Counted from the first letter of the stretch, positions 1 through 10,276 are shown. The stretch: 64,000 nt of DNA from Dyella terrae (GCF_004322705.1 NZ_SIZZ01000001.1:2125213-2189212), one strand, 5' to 3'. Translations and numbers: made by a program. Notes: a model not told the origin generated them from the sequence alone.

Positions 1-71
1 AGACTGCCAACCCGCGCTCAAATGGCGCGTTGTTATGTAGCGATGACAAAACCCTTCGCTAAGCTTACGAA

Positions 72-872
72 ATGATGAAAGCACGCGCACTAGTCCACTA
101 TCACATCTTCAAAAATGCCGGAACCAGTATTGATTCGAGCCTGAAACGGAGCTTTGGCGACCGATGGGCGGCTTTCGAGGGCTCGAACGCTCATGACATC
201 CAGTCGGCATCCCAGCTGGCAACGTTCATGACGTCCAATCCCGGATTTCTCGCAATTTCGAGTCATCTGGCGCGCCCGCCGCTGCCATATCCCGACTGCC
301 TGCCGGTGGTTTTTCTTCGCCACCCCCTGCTGCGCGCCTATTCCGTTTACCTGTTCAAAAGGAAGGACCCCGGCCAGCCGTTTGCCGATGCCGCGGCGGA
401 ACAGGGATTTGCCGACTACATCGAATGGGCCCTTCGCGAGGAGCCCGGAAGCATCGTCATCCGCAACTACCAGGTCGTCCACCTCAGCGACGCTTCATGG
501 CGGTGCGACCACATTCTCGACGCGCGCGCGACGGAGGCCGATCTGCGCCAGGCCACGGCCCTGCTCAATGCATGGGGTGTAGCGGGCGTCGTGGAGCGTT
601 TCGAGGAATCTGTCGATACCTATCAGGCTCTGTACGGCGCACCCTTGCCCGGGTTGAGACTGGCTTATGACCGTGAAAACGTTTCGGAGCCCGAAGCGGC
701 GCTCCATCCGGACAGGCTTGCGTGGCTCGCCGGCCTTCTGGGCGAGGAATTGCACGCCCGTTTCATGGCGGCCAATGCCCTCGACCTCGCGCTCCACGCC
801 CATGCCGGGAAAGTGCTCGATGCCGCCATCGCCCGCCTTTCGCATGCCGGCCATGGGTCACCGATGGCTTAA
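72..872 (+). CDS. Sulfotransferase-family protein
   Basis: Probable PAPS-dependent sulfotransferase of 266 aa. The N-terminus carries HYHIFKNAGTSID, matching the family's 5'-phosphosulfate loop (usual form H-x-P-K-x-G/A-G-T/S), and VVFLRHPLLRAYSVYLF near residues 85-101 matches the 3'-phosphate-binding segment with its Arg. There is no signal peptide, so it is probably cytoplasmic. Two adjacent ATG codons (72, 75) are possible starts and no strong ribosome site separates them. It lies just before the dTDP-rhamnose genes, so sulfation of a surface glycan is a reasonable but unproven role. The acceptor cannot be read from sequence. Confidence 0.7.
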   Translation: MMKARALVHYHIFKNAGTSIDSSLKRSFGDRWAAFEGSNAHDIQSASQLATFMTSNPGFLAISSHLARPPLPYPDCLPVVFLRHPLLRAYSVYLFKRKDPGQPFADAAAEQGFADYIEWALREEPGSIVIRNYQVVHLSDASWRCDHILDARATEADLRQATALLNAWGVAGVVERFEESVDTYQALYGAPLPGLRLAYDRENVSEPEAALHPDRLAWLAGLLGEELHARFMAANALDLALHAHAGKVLDAAIARLSHAGHGSPMA

Positions 873-1093
873 GGTTCGCGTCCTGCTGGTTGCCCATCCG
901 TCGGCCGTGGCTGGCCGTTAAGTGAATTTCATCTTCACGCCGCCCATCCGTCAGCATGATCTGCACCAAGCCTGACCGTAACGCCCTGCGCGGCGCACTC
1001 GAGCTTGGTTTGTTCTGGCCTTAACAGGCATCATTGAAGAAATGCGCTGCCATCCATCGCGACGCACTCCCCCTTGAAATACGGACCCATTTC

Positions 1094-2164
1094 ATGAGCG
1101 ACACTTCCCGCGGACCCGCGACAATTCTGGTAACCGGAGGTGCGGGTTTCATCGGCGCCAACTTCGTACTCGGCGCATTGGCGCGTGGGCAGAAGGTCGT
1201 CAATCTCGACAAGCTCACGTACGCCGGCAACCTCGACACCCTGACTTCGGTCAAAGAGAACCCGCACCACGTCTTCGTGCAGGGCGACATCGGCGACCGG
1301 ACCCTGGTAGCACGGCTGTTGGCAGAGCACCACCCTGCAGCCATCGTCAACTTCGCGGCGGAGTCCCATGTCGACCGCTCGATCGACGGCCCGGCTGCAT
1401 TCGTGGAAACCAACGTCGTCGGCACCCTGGGCCTGCTCGAGTGCGCCCGCGATTACTGGCGCGCCCTGGCCCCGGCGCAAGCTGAGGCGTTCCGCTTCCT
1501 GCATGTGTCGACGGATGAGGTCTACGGCTCCCTCGGTGCCGACGGCAAGTTCACCGAAACGACCGCTTACGCCCCCAACTCGCCGTACTCGGCGTCGAAG
1601 GCGGCATCCGACCACCTGGTTCGTGCGTTCCATCACACTTATGGACTTCCGACGCTCACGACGAACTGCTCGAACAACTACGGGCCGTATCAGTTCCCGG
1701 AAAAATTGATCCCTCTGGTCATCCAGAAGGCACTCGCCGGTGAGCCTTTGCCGGTCTATGGCGATGGCCTGAACATTCGCGACTGGTTGTTCGTCGGCGA
1801 TCACTGCAGCGCCATTGCGCGCGTGCTTGAAGCCGGTACCGTGGGCGAGACCTACAACGTCGGCGGCAACGCCGAGCGGGAGAACATCACCGTGGTGAAA
1901 ACCATCTGCGCCCTGCTCGACCAGCGTCGCCCCCTGGCGGATGGTCGTAAGCGCGAGTCGCTGATCACCTACGTCAAGGATCGCCCGGGGCACGATCGCC
2001 GCTACGCGATCGATGCGAGCAAGCTTCAGCGCGAACTGGGCTGGTCGCCGTCGCAAACCTTCGAATCGGGCATCGCGCAGACCGTTGACTGGTTCCTGGA
2101 CAACCAGCCCTGGGTCCAGCGCGTTCTGGATGGCAGCTACCGTATGGAGCGACTCGGCCAATGA
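1094..2164 (+). CDS. rmlB: dTDP-glucose 4,6-dehydratase
   Basis: Second step of dTDP-L-rhamnose synthesis: dTDP-glucose to dTDP-4-keto-6-deoxyglucose, in the cytoplasm. This 356-aa extended SDR protein has the NAD-binding [12 protein letters not shown] near the N-terminus, the [10 protein letters not shown] segment, STDEVYGSL, and the catalytic YSASKAASD (YxxxK). The ATG at 1094 is chosen because the family signature starts soon after it; a TTG at 1034 would add 20 residues without homology-like features. The stop overlaps the next start (ATGA), the first of several couplings in the rmlBACD run. Confidence 0.95.
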   Translation: MSDTSRGPATILVTGGAGFIGANFVLGALARGQKVVNLDKLTYAGNLDTLTSVKENPHHVFVQGDIGDRTLVARLLAEHHPAAIVNFAAESHVDRSIDGPAAFVETNVVGTLGLLECARDYWRALAPAQAEAFRFLHVSTDEVYGSLGADGKFTETTAYAPNSPYSASKAASDHLVRAFHHTYGLPTLTTNCSNNYGPYQFPEKLIPLVIQKALAGEPLPVYGDGLNIRDWLFVGDHCSAIARVLEAGTVGETYNVGGNAERENITVVKTICALLDQRRPLADGRKRESLITYVKDRPGHDRRYAIDASKLQRELGWSPSQTFESGIAQTVDWFLDNQPWVQRVLDGSYRMERLGQ

Positions 2165-3048
2165 CGACCCAGAAAGGCATCATCCTCGCAGGCGGTTCGG
2201 GCACGCGGCTGTACCCGATCACCCAGGCGGTGAGCAAACAGCTCCTGCCCGTGTACGACAAGCCGATGGTGTACTACCCACTGGCCACGCTCATGCTGGC
2301 GGGCGTGCGTCAGGTGCTGATGATCAACACCCCGCACGAACAACCCTTGTTTCAGCGCCTGCTTGGCGATGGTTCGCAGTGGGGCATCGACATCCAGTAC
2401 GCCGTGCAGCCTTCGCCGGATGGCCTCGCCCAGGCGTTCATCATCGGACGCGACTTCGTCAACGGCGACCCAAGCTGCCTGGTGCTCGGCGACAATATTT
2501 TCTACGGCGTCGGCCTCACCGAACGACTCAAGCGAGCCTCCGCGCGTGATCATGGCGCGACGGTCTTCGGATACTGGGTGAGGGATCCGGAGCGCTACGG
2601 CGTCGCCGAATTCGATGCGTCCGGCAAGGTTATCGGCCTGGAAGAAAAGCCCAGCCATCCGAAATCCAGCTACGCGGTCACGGGCTTGTACTTCTACGAC
2701 AAGCGCGCCTGCGATTTCGCCGCGGATCTCCAGCCTTCGCCGCGCGGGGAGCTGGAAATCACCGATCTCAACCGTCGCTACCTCGACGACGATTCGCTGC
2801 ATCTCGAACAGCTTGGCCGCGGCTTCGCCTGGCTCGATACCGGCACGCATGAATCGCTGATGGAAGCAGGCAACTACATCGAAACCATCGAGAATCGCCA
2901 GGGGCTCAAAGTGTGCTGTCCCGAGGAGATCGCCTTCATCAATGGCTGGATCGACGCCGAACAGGTCTTGCGCGCTGCCGCCCCGCTCGCAAAAACAGGC
3001 TACGGCCAGTACCTGCAGCGCCTGGTCAATCAGGGTCACGTTCGATGA
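2161..3048 (+). CDS. rmlA: Glucose-1-phosphate thymidylyltransferase
   Basis: First committed enzyme of dTDP-rhamnose synthesis, joining dTTP and glucose-1-phosphate. The 295-aa length is typical. The nucleotidyltransferase signature [16 protein letters not shown] is at the N-terminus, followed by [17 protein letters not shown] and [18 protein letters not shown] and [10 protein letters not shown] are also family segments. The start overlaps the rmlB stop by 4 nt and the stop overlaps the rmlC start by 4 nt, indicating one translationally coupled operon. In this family dTDP-rhamnose inhibits the enzyme, so pathway flux is probably set here. Confidence 0.96.
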   Translation: MTTQKGIILAGGSGTRLYPITQAVSKQLLPVYDKPMVYYPLATLMLAGVRQVLMINTPHEQPLFQRLLGDGSQWGIDIQYAVQPSPDGLAQAFIIGRDFVNGDPSCLVLGDNIFYGVGLTERLKRASARDHGATVFGYWVRDPERYGVAEFDASGKVIGLEEKPSHPKSSYAVTGLYFYDKRACDFAADLQPSPRGELEITDLNRRYLDDDSLHLEQLGRGFAWLDTGTHESLMEAGNYIETIENRQGLKVCCPEEIAFINGWIDAEQVLRAAAPLAKTGYGQYLQRLVNQGHVR

Positions 3049-3602
3049 AAGTGATAGAAACCCAGCTGGCCGGAGCCGTGGTCATCGAACCGCAGGTCTT
3101 TGGCGACAGCCGTGGCTTTTTTTACGAGAGCTTCAATGCCGAACGCTACAAGGCGATCGGCATCGACCGCACCTTCGTGCAGTCGAACGTGTCGCGCTCG
3201 AGCAAAGGCGTGTTGCGCGGACTGCATTACCAGTGGCCCCATCCGCAGGGCAAGCTGGTGAGCGTGCTCGAAGGTGAAGTCTATGACGTCGCGGTCGATA
3301 TCCGACGCGGCTCACCGACCTTCGGCCAGTGGGCGGGGGTCATGCTCTCAGCGGAGAACAAGCGCCACTTCTGGGTTCCGGAAGGTTTTGCACACGGCTT
3401 CTGCGTCGTGAGCGAATTTGCCACCTTCGCTTATCAGTGCACGGCACTGTATGACCGCGAGTGCGATGCCGGCATTCGCTGGAACGACGCCGATATCGGG
3501 GTTGACTGGCCCATCGGCCAGCCACTGCTGTCGGACAAGGACACGCGCACGCCCTTGCTCAAGGACGTGCCTGCCGGACGACTGCCGGACTACCTGGCTT
3601 GA
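3045..3602 (+). CDS. rmlC: dTDP-4-dehydrorhamnose 3,5-epimerase
   Basis: Third enzyme of the dTDP-rhamnose pathway, a cupin epimerase of 185 aa. [34 protein letters not shown] (with the catalytic-region His) and [12 protein letters not shown] are diagnostic. The start is the ATG inside the ATGA overlap with rmlA; the longer in-frame ORF upstream is only read-through of the rmlA region. The stop at 3602 overlaps the TTG start of rmlD. Gene order B-A-C-D is intact with no insertion. Confidence 0.96.
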   Translation: MKVIETQLAGAVVIEPQVFGDSRGFFYESFNAERYKAIGIDRTFVQSNVSRSSKGVLRGLHYQWPHPQGKLVSVLEGEVYDVAVDIRRGSPTFGQWAGVMLSAENKRHFWVPEGFAHGFCVVSEFATFAYQCTALYDRECDAGIRWNDADIGVDWPIGQPLLSDKDTRTPLLKDVPAGRLPDYLA

Positions 3603-4534
3603 AGGCACTGCTACTTGGCGCCAACGGGCAGCTGGGCCAGAACCTCGCTGCCCATCCGCGGCTCGCGTCGCTTGGTGAAGTCATCCTGGCCACCCGGGAC
3701 GGACAGCTCAGCAACGGGGCCTCCGCCGAGACGGCCGACCTGTCACGGCCGGAATCCCTCACGGCCGTGCTCGACCGAATCTCGCCCGATGTCATCATCA
3801 ATGCCGCCGCCTACACGGCGGTGGACCGCGCAGAGACTGAAGAAGACCTCGCCACCCGCGTCAATGGCGAAGCCGTGGGCGTGCTGGGCCAGTGGGCTGC
3901 CGGCCGAGGCATCCCGGTGGTCCATTTCTCCACCGATTACGTGTTCGACGGCGAAGGGACCCGACCGTACCTCCCGGATGATCCGACGTCCCCGCTCGGG
4001 GCCTACGGCCGCAGCAAGCGGGCCGGCGAACGGGCGCTGCAACACAGTGGCGTCGCTCACCTGATTTTCCGCACTGCCTGGGTCTATGCCCCATGGGGAC
4101 ATAACTTTCTCCGCACCATGCTGAGGCTGGCAGCCGATCGCGACGAACTTCGGGTGGTCGCCGATCAGGTCGGTGCCCCGACCACGACCACCCTCATCGC
4201 CGATGGCGCGATGCTGGCACTGGAACACTGGCTGGCCGCCGACCAGGACACCCGTCGCGGGCTCGAGGGCGTCCACCATCTGGTGGCGGGTGGCGAAACT
4301 TCCTGGCATGGCTTTGCCTCGGCGATCGTCCAGCAGGCTCACGAGCGCGGTATCCTTGCGCGCTGTCCGCGCGTCACGGCGATCGGCACGAACGAGTTCC
4401 CGACCCCCGCGCGTCGCCCCCGCTATTCGGTGCTTGACGCGAGCGGATTCGAGCGGACTTTTGGCATGCTCTTACCCTCATGGCAGCAAGGCCTGGACGG
4501 GGTTCTGGCGACCCTCGCCTTGCAGAGGAAATGA
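3599..4534 (+). CDS. rmlD: dTDP-4-dehydrorhamnose reductase
   Basis: Last step of dTDP-L-rhamnose synthesis, NAD(P)H-dependent reduction. The 311-aa SDR begins [15 protein letters not shown] (nucleotide-binding loop), followed by INAAAYTAVDRAE, STDYVFDGEG and the catalytic YGRSKRAGE (YxxxK). The start is a TTG at 3599 overlapping the rmlC stop; this is supported because the glycine-rich loop begins within 10 residues, leaving no room for a later start. TTG may tune its level relative to the other enzymes. The next gene follows after 3 nt. Confidence 0.94.
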   Translation: MKALLLGANGQLGQNLAAHPRLASLGEVILATRDGQLSNGASAETADLSRPESLTAVLDRISPDVIINAAAYTAVDRAETEEDLATRVNGEAVGVLGQWAAGRGIPVVHFSTDYVFDGEGTRPYLPDDPTSPLGAYGRSKRAGERALQHSGVAHLIFRTAWVYAPWGHNFLRTMLRLAADRDELRVVADQVGAPTTTTLIADGAMLALEHWLAADQDTRRGLEGVHHLVAGGETSWHGFASAIVQQAHERGILARCPRVTAIGTNEFPTPARRPRYSVLDASGFERTFGMLLPSWQQGLDGVLATLALQRK

Positions 4535-4537
4535 ACG

Positions 4538-5950
4538 ATGTTGATCCCTCTCATTCTCAGCGGCGGTAGCGGCACTCGCCTTTGGCCGGTGTCGCGCAAA
4601 AACCTGCCCAAGCAATTCCTTTCGCTGATGGGCCACGGAACACTTTTCCAGCAAACCGTGGAACGTACTCGCGTGCTACCGGACGTAACGGCACCGATCG
4701 TCGTCGCCAGCGAAGACCATCGCTTTCTGGCAGCCGAGCAGTTGATGGAACTGGGCATCGAAGGTTCCACCATCGTCCTCGAGCCGGTAGCCCGAAACAC
4801 CGCGCCGGCGATCGCCCTGGGCGCACTGCACGCCATCGACAAGGATCCCGACGCCCTGCTGCTGGTGCTTCCGGCCGATCACCTGATCGGTGATACCGAG
4901 CATTTTTGCGAAGCCGTTGAACAGGCGCTGCCCGCCGCGCGCGATGGCTGGCTGGTGACCTTCGGCATTCGACCGGATCGCCCTGAAACCGGTTTTGGAT
5001 ACATCCGCCGCGGCGATGGCATCGGCGAGCACGCATTCCAGGTGGCGCAGTTCGTAGAGAAGCCCGCCCTGAAAACGGCTCAGGCCTATCTCGAGGATGG
5101 CGGTTACGACTGGAACTCGGGCATGTTCCTGTTCAGGGCCTCGCGCTACCTCGAGGAACTGGCTCAGCACGCGCCAGCCATGATGGAAACAGTCAAGGTG
5201 GCCCATGCATCGGCCGCCACCGACCTGGATTTCGTGCGCGTTGATGCCGACGCCTTCGCCAGGGTGCCGGACAATTCCATCGACTATGCCGTCATGGAAA
5301 AGACCCGCCGTGCGGCCGTGATTCCCGTTTCCGTGGCCTGGAGTGACATCGGCTCCTGGTCGGCCCTCTGGCTGGCCGGCGTGCGCGACGCCGAAGGCAA
5401 TCTGCGCGACGGTGACACCATCGCGGTAAATACCACCAACTCGCTCCTGCGCTCGCACAAGCGTCACTTGCTTGCCACCGTGGGGGTCGACAACCTCATC
5501 GTCGTCACCACGCCCGACGCCACCCTCGTCGCGCATCGCGACGCGGCCCAGGACGTCAAACAGGTTGTCGAGGAACTGAAGGCTTCGGGCCGCAGCGAGC
5601 ACTCGCTCCATCGCATCGTCCGCCGCCCGTGGGGCAGCTACGATTCGCTGGAAGCCGGCGACCGTTTCCAGGTCAAGCGTATCGTCGTGAAGCCGGGCGC
5701 CGCGCTTAGCCTGCAGAAGCACCACCATCGCGCAGAACACTGGATCGTCGTCTCGGGCACGGCGGAAGTGACCTGCGACGACAAGGTTTTCCTGCTGGGC
5801 GAAAACCAGAGCACTTACATCCCGCTAGGCAGCACCCACCGCCTGCGCAACCCGGGCAAGATGCCGCTCGAAATGATCGAGGTGCAATCGGGCAGCTATC
5901 TGGGTGAAGACGACATCGTGCGCCTGGAAGACGTCTACGGACGCTCCTGA
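4538..5950 (+). CDS. manC: Mannose-1-P guanylyltransferase / mannose-6-P isomerase
   Basis: Bifunctional type II PMI-GMP of 470 aa (xanB/algA class). The N-terminal GMP domain has SGGSGTRLWPVSRKNLPKQF and VLPADHLIG. The C-terminal cupin isomerase domain has LQKHHHRAEHWIVVSGTAEV, the zinc-binding PMI motif. It makes GDP-mannose from fructose-6-phosphate via mannose-6-P, with a separate phosphomannomutase expected elsewhere. It starts 3 nt after rmlD and is followed by a strong terminator, so it closes a rhamnose/mannose nucleotide-sugar operon. Such genes normally feed LPS, exopolysaccharide or glycoprotein synthesis. Confidence 0.95.
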   Translation: MLIPLILSGGSGTRLWPVSRKNLPKQFLSLMGHGTLFQQTVERTRVLPDVTAPIVVASEDHRFLAAEQLMELGIEGSTIVLEPVARNTAPAIALGALHAIDKDPDALLLVLPADHLIGDTEHFCEAVEQALPAARDGWLVTFGIRPDRPETGFGYIRRGDGIGEHAFQVAQFVEKPALKTAQAYLEDGGYDWNSGMFLFRASRYLEELAQHAPAMMETVKVAHASAATDLDFVRVDADAFARVPDNSIDYAVMEKTRRAAVIPVSVAWSDIGSWSALWLAGVRDAEGNLRDGDTIAVNTTNSLLRSHKRHLLATVGVDNLIVVTTPDATLVAHRDAAQDVKQVVEELKASGRSEHSLHRIVRRPWGSYDSLEAGDRFQVKRIVVKPGAALSLQKHHHRAEHWIVVSGTAEVTCDDKVFLLGENQSTYIPLGSTHRLRNPGKMPLEMIEVQSGSYLGEDDIVRLEDVYGRS

Positions 5951-5973
5951 TACGCGTCGGGACACACGATCAC

Positions 5974-6002
5974 GAGCCGCGCCTGCCGCGGCTCTTTTTT
6001 TT
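5974..6002 (+). terminator. Rho-independent terminator after manC
   Basis: Perfect 8-bp stem GAGCCGCG (5974-5981) with CGCGGCTC (5987-5994), 5-nt loop, then eight T residues. It sits 24 nt after the manC stop and marks the end of the rml-manC operon. Confidence 0.92.
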
Positions 6003-6081
6003 CTGGCGCCAGGGGCCGAAAGATTCGAGCGAGCCTGCCGACAAAGTGATGCCCGCATCACCGACGTATCAGGACACTCCC

Positions 6082-6708
6082 GTGAAGACCCCTTACCTCC
6101 TCGCTGCCCTCGGCGCCACCGCGCTGCTCGCCGCCTGCTCCTCCAGGGATCCCAGCAAGCGCCACTTCACTCAGGCCATCGATGCGCATTTCCAGAAGCA
6201 TTGCCTCGAAGTCAATCCAACAACCCATGATTTCAACGATGCCGACAGCTATCCGGCGACATTTACGCTCAATGGCGACGATACCGATGGCGGCGCCTGG
6301 ATGGTGGCGTCATATGAGGCGCTGGTAAAAGCCGGCATGCTCGCAGTGCAGGACGGCGTGACTCAGGGCATCTGGGGCGAGCGCCCCAACAAGACCTACA
6401 GCCTCACGGCAGCCGGCCGCGTGGCACTGAAGGGCCAGGGCAAGTACGACACCAACCGCTTCTGCGCCGGGCACCTGGAAACGACGGAGATCGTGATGTT
6501 CACGACACCCGCGGTTTCCAACGGCATGACCGTTTCCCAAGTCACCTTCACGGCCAAAGCCGTCGACGTGCCCGCATGGGCCATGCGCAAGGACCTTGGC
6601 GACGCCATGCCCGAAGCCGTCCGCTGGCGCGACCCGGTGGGCAAGCGCCAGCTCATCCTGGTACTGACGAATGAAGGTTGGCTGGTTGACGGTGACCAGA
6701 CGCTCTAG
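6082..6708 (+). CDS. Hypothetical lipoprotein
   Basis: A 208-aa predicted lipoprotein of unknown function. From the GTG at 6082 it begins MKTPYLLAALGATALLAAC, with LAAC as lipobox; an AGGA sits 7 nt upstream of that GTG, which is why it is preferred to the GTG/ATG at 6046/6049 that would put 12 residues before the signal. The rest is soluble, with no recognisable catalytic motif. It lies between the manC terminator and the convergent glmS, so it is probably monocistronic. Confidence 0.75.
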   Translation: MKTPYLLAALGATALLAACSSRDPSKRHFTQAIDAHFQKHCLEVNPTTHDFNDADSYPATFTLNGDDTDGGAWMVASYEALVKAGMLAVQDGVTQGIWGERPNKTYSLTAAGRVALKGQGKYDTNRFCAGHLETTEIVMFTTPAVSNGMTVSQVTFTAKAVDVPAWAMRKDLGDAMPEAVRWRDPVGKRQLILVLTNEGWLVDGDQTL

Positions 6709-6747
6709 CGTAAGACGGATCGCCAGCGGCGACCCGCATGAAACCGG

Positions 6748-8574
6748 TTACTCCACCGTCACCGACTTCGCCAGATTGCGCGGCTGATCCACGTCGGTAC
6801 CGCGCAGCACCGCCACGTGATAAGCCAGCAGCTGCAGCGGAATGGTGAACACCGCCGGCGCGATGAAATCGCCGCCACCCTCAATGCGCAGCGTCACGCC
6901 GCGGGCTTCGTTGCCGTCCATGCTCGCCGCACCATCGGCGAACACCAGCAGTTCGCCGCCACGTGCGCGCACTTCCTGCAGATTGGACTTGAGCTTGTCC
7001 AGCAGCGGACCATTGGGCGCCACCGCAATGACAGGCATGTCCTCGTCCACCAGCGCCAGCGGGCCGTGCTTGAGCTCACCGGCGGCATACGCTTCGGCGT
7101 GGATGTAGGAGATTTCCTTGAGCTTGAGCGCACCTTCCATGGCCACGGGATACTGCGCGCCGCGGCCGAGGAACAGCGCATGCTGGCGGTGGATCAGATG
7201 CTCGGACAGCTCGATGACCTTGGGCTCCACCTCGAGCGCTTTGGCAATCATCGACGGCATGTTCTGCAGTTGCGCCGTGAGATCGGCGTAACGGTTGTCG
7301 TCCAGGCCGCGCTGGCGTGCCAGCTGTAGCGTCAGCAGGCCCAGCGCGGCAAGCTGCGTGGTGAAGGCCTTCGTCGATGCAACGCCGATCTCCGGACCCG
7401 CGCGCGTCATCAGCTTGAGGTCCGCCTCGCGCACCACCGAAGACTCCGGCACGTTGCAGATCGCCAGCGTGCCCAGGTAGCCGCGACGACGCGATTCGCG
7501 CATGGCGGCCAGCGTGTCGGCGGTCTCGCCCGACTGGGAAATCGCCACGAACAAGGTGTCCTGCGGCACCACGGCTTCGCGATAGCGGTACTCGCTCGCC
7601 ACTTCGACGTTAACCGGCAGGCGCGCGTAATCCTCGATCCAGTACTTCGCCACCAGGCCGGCGTGATAACTCGTGCCGCAAGCGATGATGTGGATGCCCT
7701 TCACTTTCGCCAGCAGGTCGTCGCCGCCGACGCCAAAAATGTTCGGCAGCACGCCATGCGGGCCAATGCGCGCTTCGAGCGTATCCGCCACGGCGCGAGG
7801 CTGCTCGAAGATTTCCTTCTGCATGTAATGGCGGTATTCGCCGCGCTCGACGGCGTCGGCCGAGAGCTCGCTCTCATGCACCGCGCGCTCGACCGGGGCG
7901 CCGGCGCGATCGAATATGCGGACGCTGTCGCGCGTGATCTCGACGACATCGTGCTCTTCGAGATAGATGATGCGGTTGGTGACCTGGATCAACGCCTGCG
8001 CATCGGAACCAAGGAAATTCTCCCCAATTCCGACGCCCACCAGCAGAGGTGCACCGCGCCGCGCACCGACCACGCGACCGGGTTCGTCCTGGCTGACGAC
8101 GGCGATGGCGTAAGCGCCTTCAAGTTCGTGCACGACCGACGACACCGCATCGAGGAGAGAACGCCCTTCAAGGCGCTCGCTGATCAGCGCCGCCATGACC
8201 TCAGTATCCGTCTCGGACGTGAACTCGTGACCCCGCGACTGGAGCTCGGCGCGCAGTTCCGCATAATTTTCGATGATGCCGTTGTGGACCAGCGCGATGC
8301 TCCCAGCCACGTGCGGGTGTGCGTTGACCTTGTTGGGCACGCCATGTGTCGCCCAGCGCGTGTGTGCGATACCCGTCCCACCCGGGAACGGATCGGCCAG
8401 GTACAACGCCTCCATCTCGCGCACCTTGCCCTTTTCACGCACGCGACGGATCTGACCCTGGGCCAGGACGGCCAGTCCGGCCGAGTCATAACCGCGGTAT
8501 TCGAGCGCCTTCAGGCCGGCGATCAACAGGGGGGCGACGTCGCGCTGGGCGGTAGCGGCAACAATTCCACACAT
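6748..8574 (-). CDS. glmS: Glutamine-fructose-6-phosphate aminotransferase
   Basis: Makes glucosamine-6-phosphate from fructose-6-phosphate and glutamine, the entry to UDP-GlcNAc, peptidoglycan and LPS. At 608 aa it is full length: MCGIVAATAQRDV gives the N-terminal nucleophile Cys after Met removal; ALEYRGYDSAG and HTRWATHG belong to the glutaminase domain; two SIS domains follow (ISQSGETADTLAA, ASTKAFTTQ); the C-terminus DQPRNLAKSVTVE is classic. AAAGGA lies about 10 nt before the ATG. I do not see a glmS ribozyme upstream, and the usual glmU neighbour is absent. Confidence 0.97.
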   Translation of the reverse strand: MCGIVAATAQRDVAPLLIAGLKALEYRGYDSAGLAVLAQGQIRRVREKGKVREMEALYLADPFPGGTGIAHTRWATHGVPNKVNAHPHVAGSIALVHNGIIENYAELRAELQSRGHEFTSETDTEVMAALISERLEGRSLLDAVSSVVHELEGAYAIAVVSQDEPGRVVGARRGAPLLVGVGIGENFLGSDAQALIQVTNRIIYLEEHDVVEITRDSVRIFDRAGAPVERAVHESELSADAVERGEYRHYMQKEIFEQPRAVADTLEARIGPHGVLPNIFGVGGDDLLAKVKGIHIIACGTSYHAGLVAKYWIEDYARLPVNVEVASEYRYREAVVPQDTLFVAISQSGETADTLAAMRESRRRGYLGTLAICNVPESSVVREADLKLMTRAGPEIGVASTKAFTTQLAALGLLTLQLARQRGLDDNRYADLTAQLQNMPSMIAKALEVEPKVIELSEHLIHRQHALFLGRGAQYPVAMEGALKLKEISYIHAEAYAAGELKHGPLALVDEDMPVIAVAPNGPLLDKLKSNLQEVRARGGELLVFADGAASMDGNEARGVTLRIEGGGDFIAPAVFTIPLQLLAYHVAVLRGTDVDQPRNLAKSVTVE

Positions 8575-8758
8575 GGTCTTTCTGTCCTTTCCTGAAGAGC
8601 GCGTAGGCGCCAGCGGGACGCCACTGTGTCGGCGACCCGTTTCGGCAAACTTTCACCGGGGAAGCGAGCTGCCGAAGGCGCACGCGGGCGCACAGCGGCT
8701 AAGACAAGCCGCTCCCCCTTTCGTTCACGGGGAGCATCTGCCTTTCGTTCGCTGGGTA

Positions 8759-10129
8759 CTAGTGCACCTTACGGCGTAGATAATTCAGCAGGTCGATGCG
8801 GGTAATCAGGCCCAGAAACTGTTCGCCGTCCACGACGATGGCCACGTGGCCGCGGTCGAACACTGGCAGCAGCGATTCGATCGGCGAACGCACGTCGAGC
8901 ATCTGCAGGTTGCTGATCATGGCCGTGGACACCGGATCGCGGAAACGGGCCTCGTCAGCGTGCACGTGCATCAGCACGTCCGACTCGTCCAGGATGCCCA
9001 TCAGCTTGTTGCCGTCCATCACCGGCAACTGCGAGACGTCGTACAGCTTCATGCGCGTGTAGGCCGTCATCAGCAGCTCGTTGGGACCGATGACAACGGT
9101 GTCACGCTGCGCAAACGGGCGCAGCAGCAGGTCACGCAGATCGCCGTGCTGCTCGCGCTCGATGAAGCCGTTGTCGAGCATCCAGTAGTCGTTGTACATC
9201 TTGGAGAGGTACTTGTTGCCGGTGTCGCACACCAGCGTGACCACGCGCTGGGGCGCCGTCTGTTCGCGGCAGTACTTCAGGGCCGCCGAGAGCAGCGTGC
9301 CAGTGGACGAACCACCCAGGATGCCCTCCTTGGAGAGCAGCTCGCGCGCGGCCAGGAAGCTTTCCTTGTCGGAGATGGCGTAGGCCTTCTTCACGCGTGA
9401 GAAGTCACTGATCGACGGCAGGAAGTCCTCGCCAATGCCTTCCACCATCCAGCTGCCCGACTTGGTCGATAGCACGCCTTCGTTGATGTACTGGGCGAGG
9501 ATCGAACCGACCGGGTCGGCCAGCACGATCGCCGTATTCGGCGAATGCTCGGCGAAGTACTTCGACAGTCCCGTCATGGTGCCCGACGAGCCGCAGCCGA
9601 CGACGATGGCGTCGACCTTACCGTCCATCTGTTCGAGGATTTCCGGCCCGGTCGTTGCGATATGCGCGGCCGGGTTGTCCGGATTGCCGAACTGGTTGAT
9701 GAAATACGCCCCGGGCGTTTCGCGCGCGATGCGCTCGGCCATGTCCTGGTAGTACTCCGGATGCCCCTTCGCCACGTCCGAACGCGTCAGCACCACCTCG
9801 GCGCCCATGGCCTTGAGGTTGAAGATCTTCTCGCGGCTCATCTTGTCGGGCACCACCAGGATCAGGCGATAACCCTTCTGCTGCGCGACCAGCGCTAGGC
9901 CCAGGCCCGTGTTGCCCGCCGTGCCTTCCACCAGCGTAGCGCCCGGCTTGATCTTGCCCGCCTTCTCTGCCGCTTCGATCATCGACAGGCCGATGCGGTC
10001 CTTGATCGATCCACCCGGATTGGTGCTTTCGAGTTTGAGGAACAACTCGCACGGCCCGGTATCCAGGCGCTGTGCACGCACGATAGGGGTTTGGCCGATC
10101 AGTTCGAGAACGCTTTGGTGGACCGTCAT
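8759..10129 (-). CDS. Cysteine / cystathionine beta-synthase with CBS domains
   Basis: PLP-dependent fold-type II enzyme of 456 aa. The N-terminal domain has NPGGSIKDRIG (PLP lysine) and GTAGNTGLGLALVA (phosphate loop), then VVGCGSSGTMTG and GGSSTGTLL. Two C-terminal CBS motifs follow (TAYTRMKLYDVSQLPVMD and the final VFDRGHVAIVVDG segment). CBS domains favour a cystathionine beta-synthase-like enzyme in transsulfuration, but a plain cysteine synthase role is possible. The ATG at 10129 is preceded by GGAG, whereas the longer ORF to 10261 adds a basic, unlikely leader. Confidence 0.85.
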   Translation of the reverse strand: MTVHQSVLELIGQTPIVRAQRLDTGPCELFLKLESTNPGGSIKDRIGLSMIEAAEKAGKIKPGATLVEGTAGNTGLGLALVAQQKGYRLILVVPDKMSREKIFNLKAMGAEVVLTRSDVAKGHPEYYQDMAERIARETPGAYFINQFGNPDNPAAHIATTGPEILEQMDGKVDAIVVGCGSSGTMTGLSKYFAEHSPNTAIVLADPVGSILAQYINEGVLSTKSGSWMVEGIGEDFLPSISDFSRVKKAYAISDKESFLAARELLSKEGILGGSSTGTLLSAALKYCREQTAPQRVVTLVCDTGNKYLSKMYNDYWMLDNGFIEREQHGDLRDLLLRPFAQRDTVVIGPNELLMTAYTRMKLYDVSQLPVMDGNKLMGILDESDVLMHVHADEARFRDPVSTAMISNLQMLDVRSPIESLLPVFDRGHVAIVVDGEQFLGLITRIDLLNYLRRKVH

Positions 10130-10276
10130 GAAAACTCCGTTGCCGTGGCGTCGGCGCATGCCCGGGGGCGCGCCAAAAAGGTGGGCCATCATAACCGAGC
10201 GCCGGAAACGATTCGGCCCCGGTCGCCGATCCCTTGCGGGAGGCTCCGGGGCCGCTGTCACGGAAACCGCGCAGAT

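Noticed and set aside
8575-8758. glmS leader ribozyme
   Set aside because: The sequence before glmS has none of the conserved core pairing; such ribozymes are mainly in Gram-positives.
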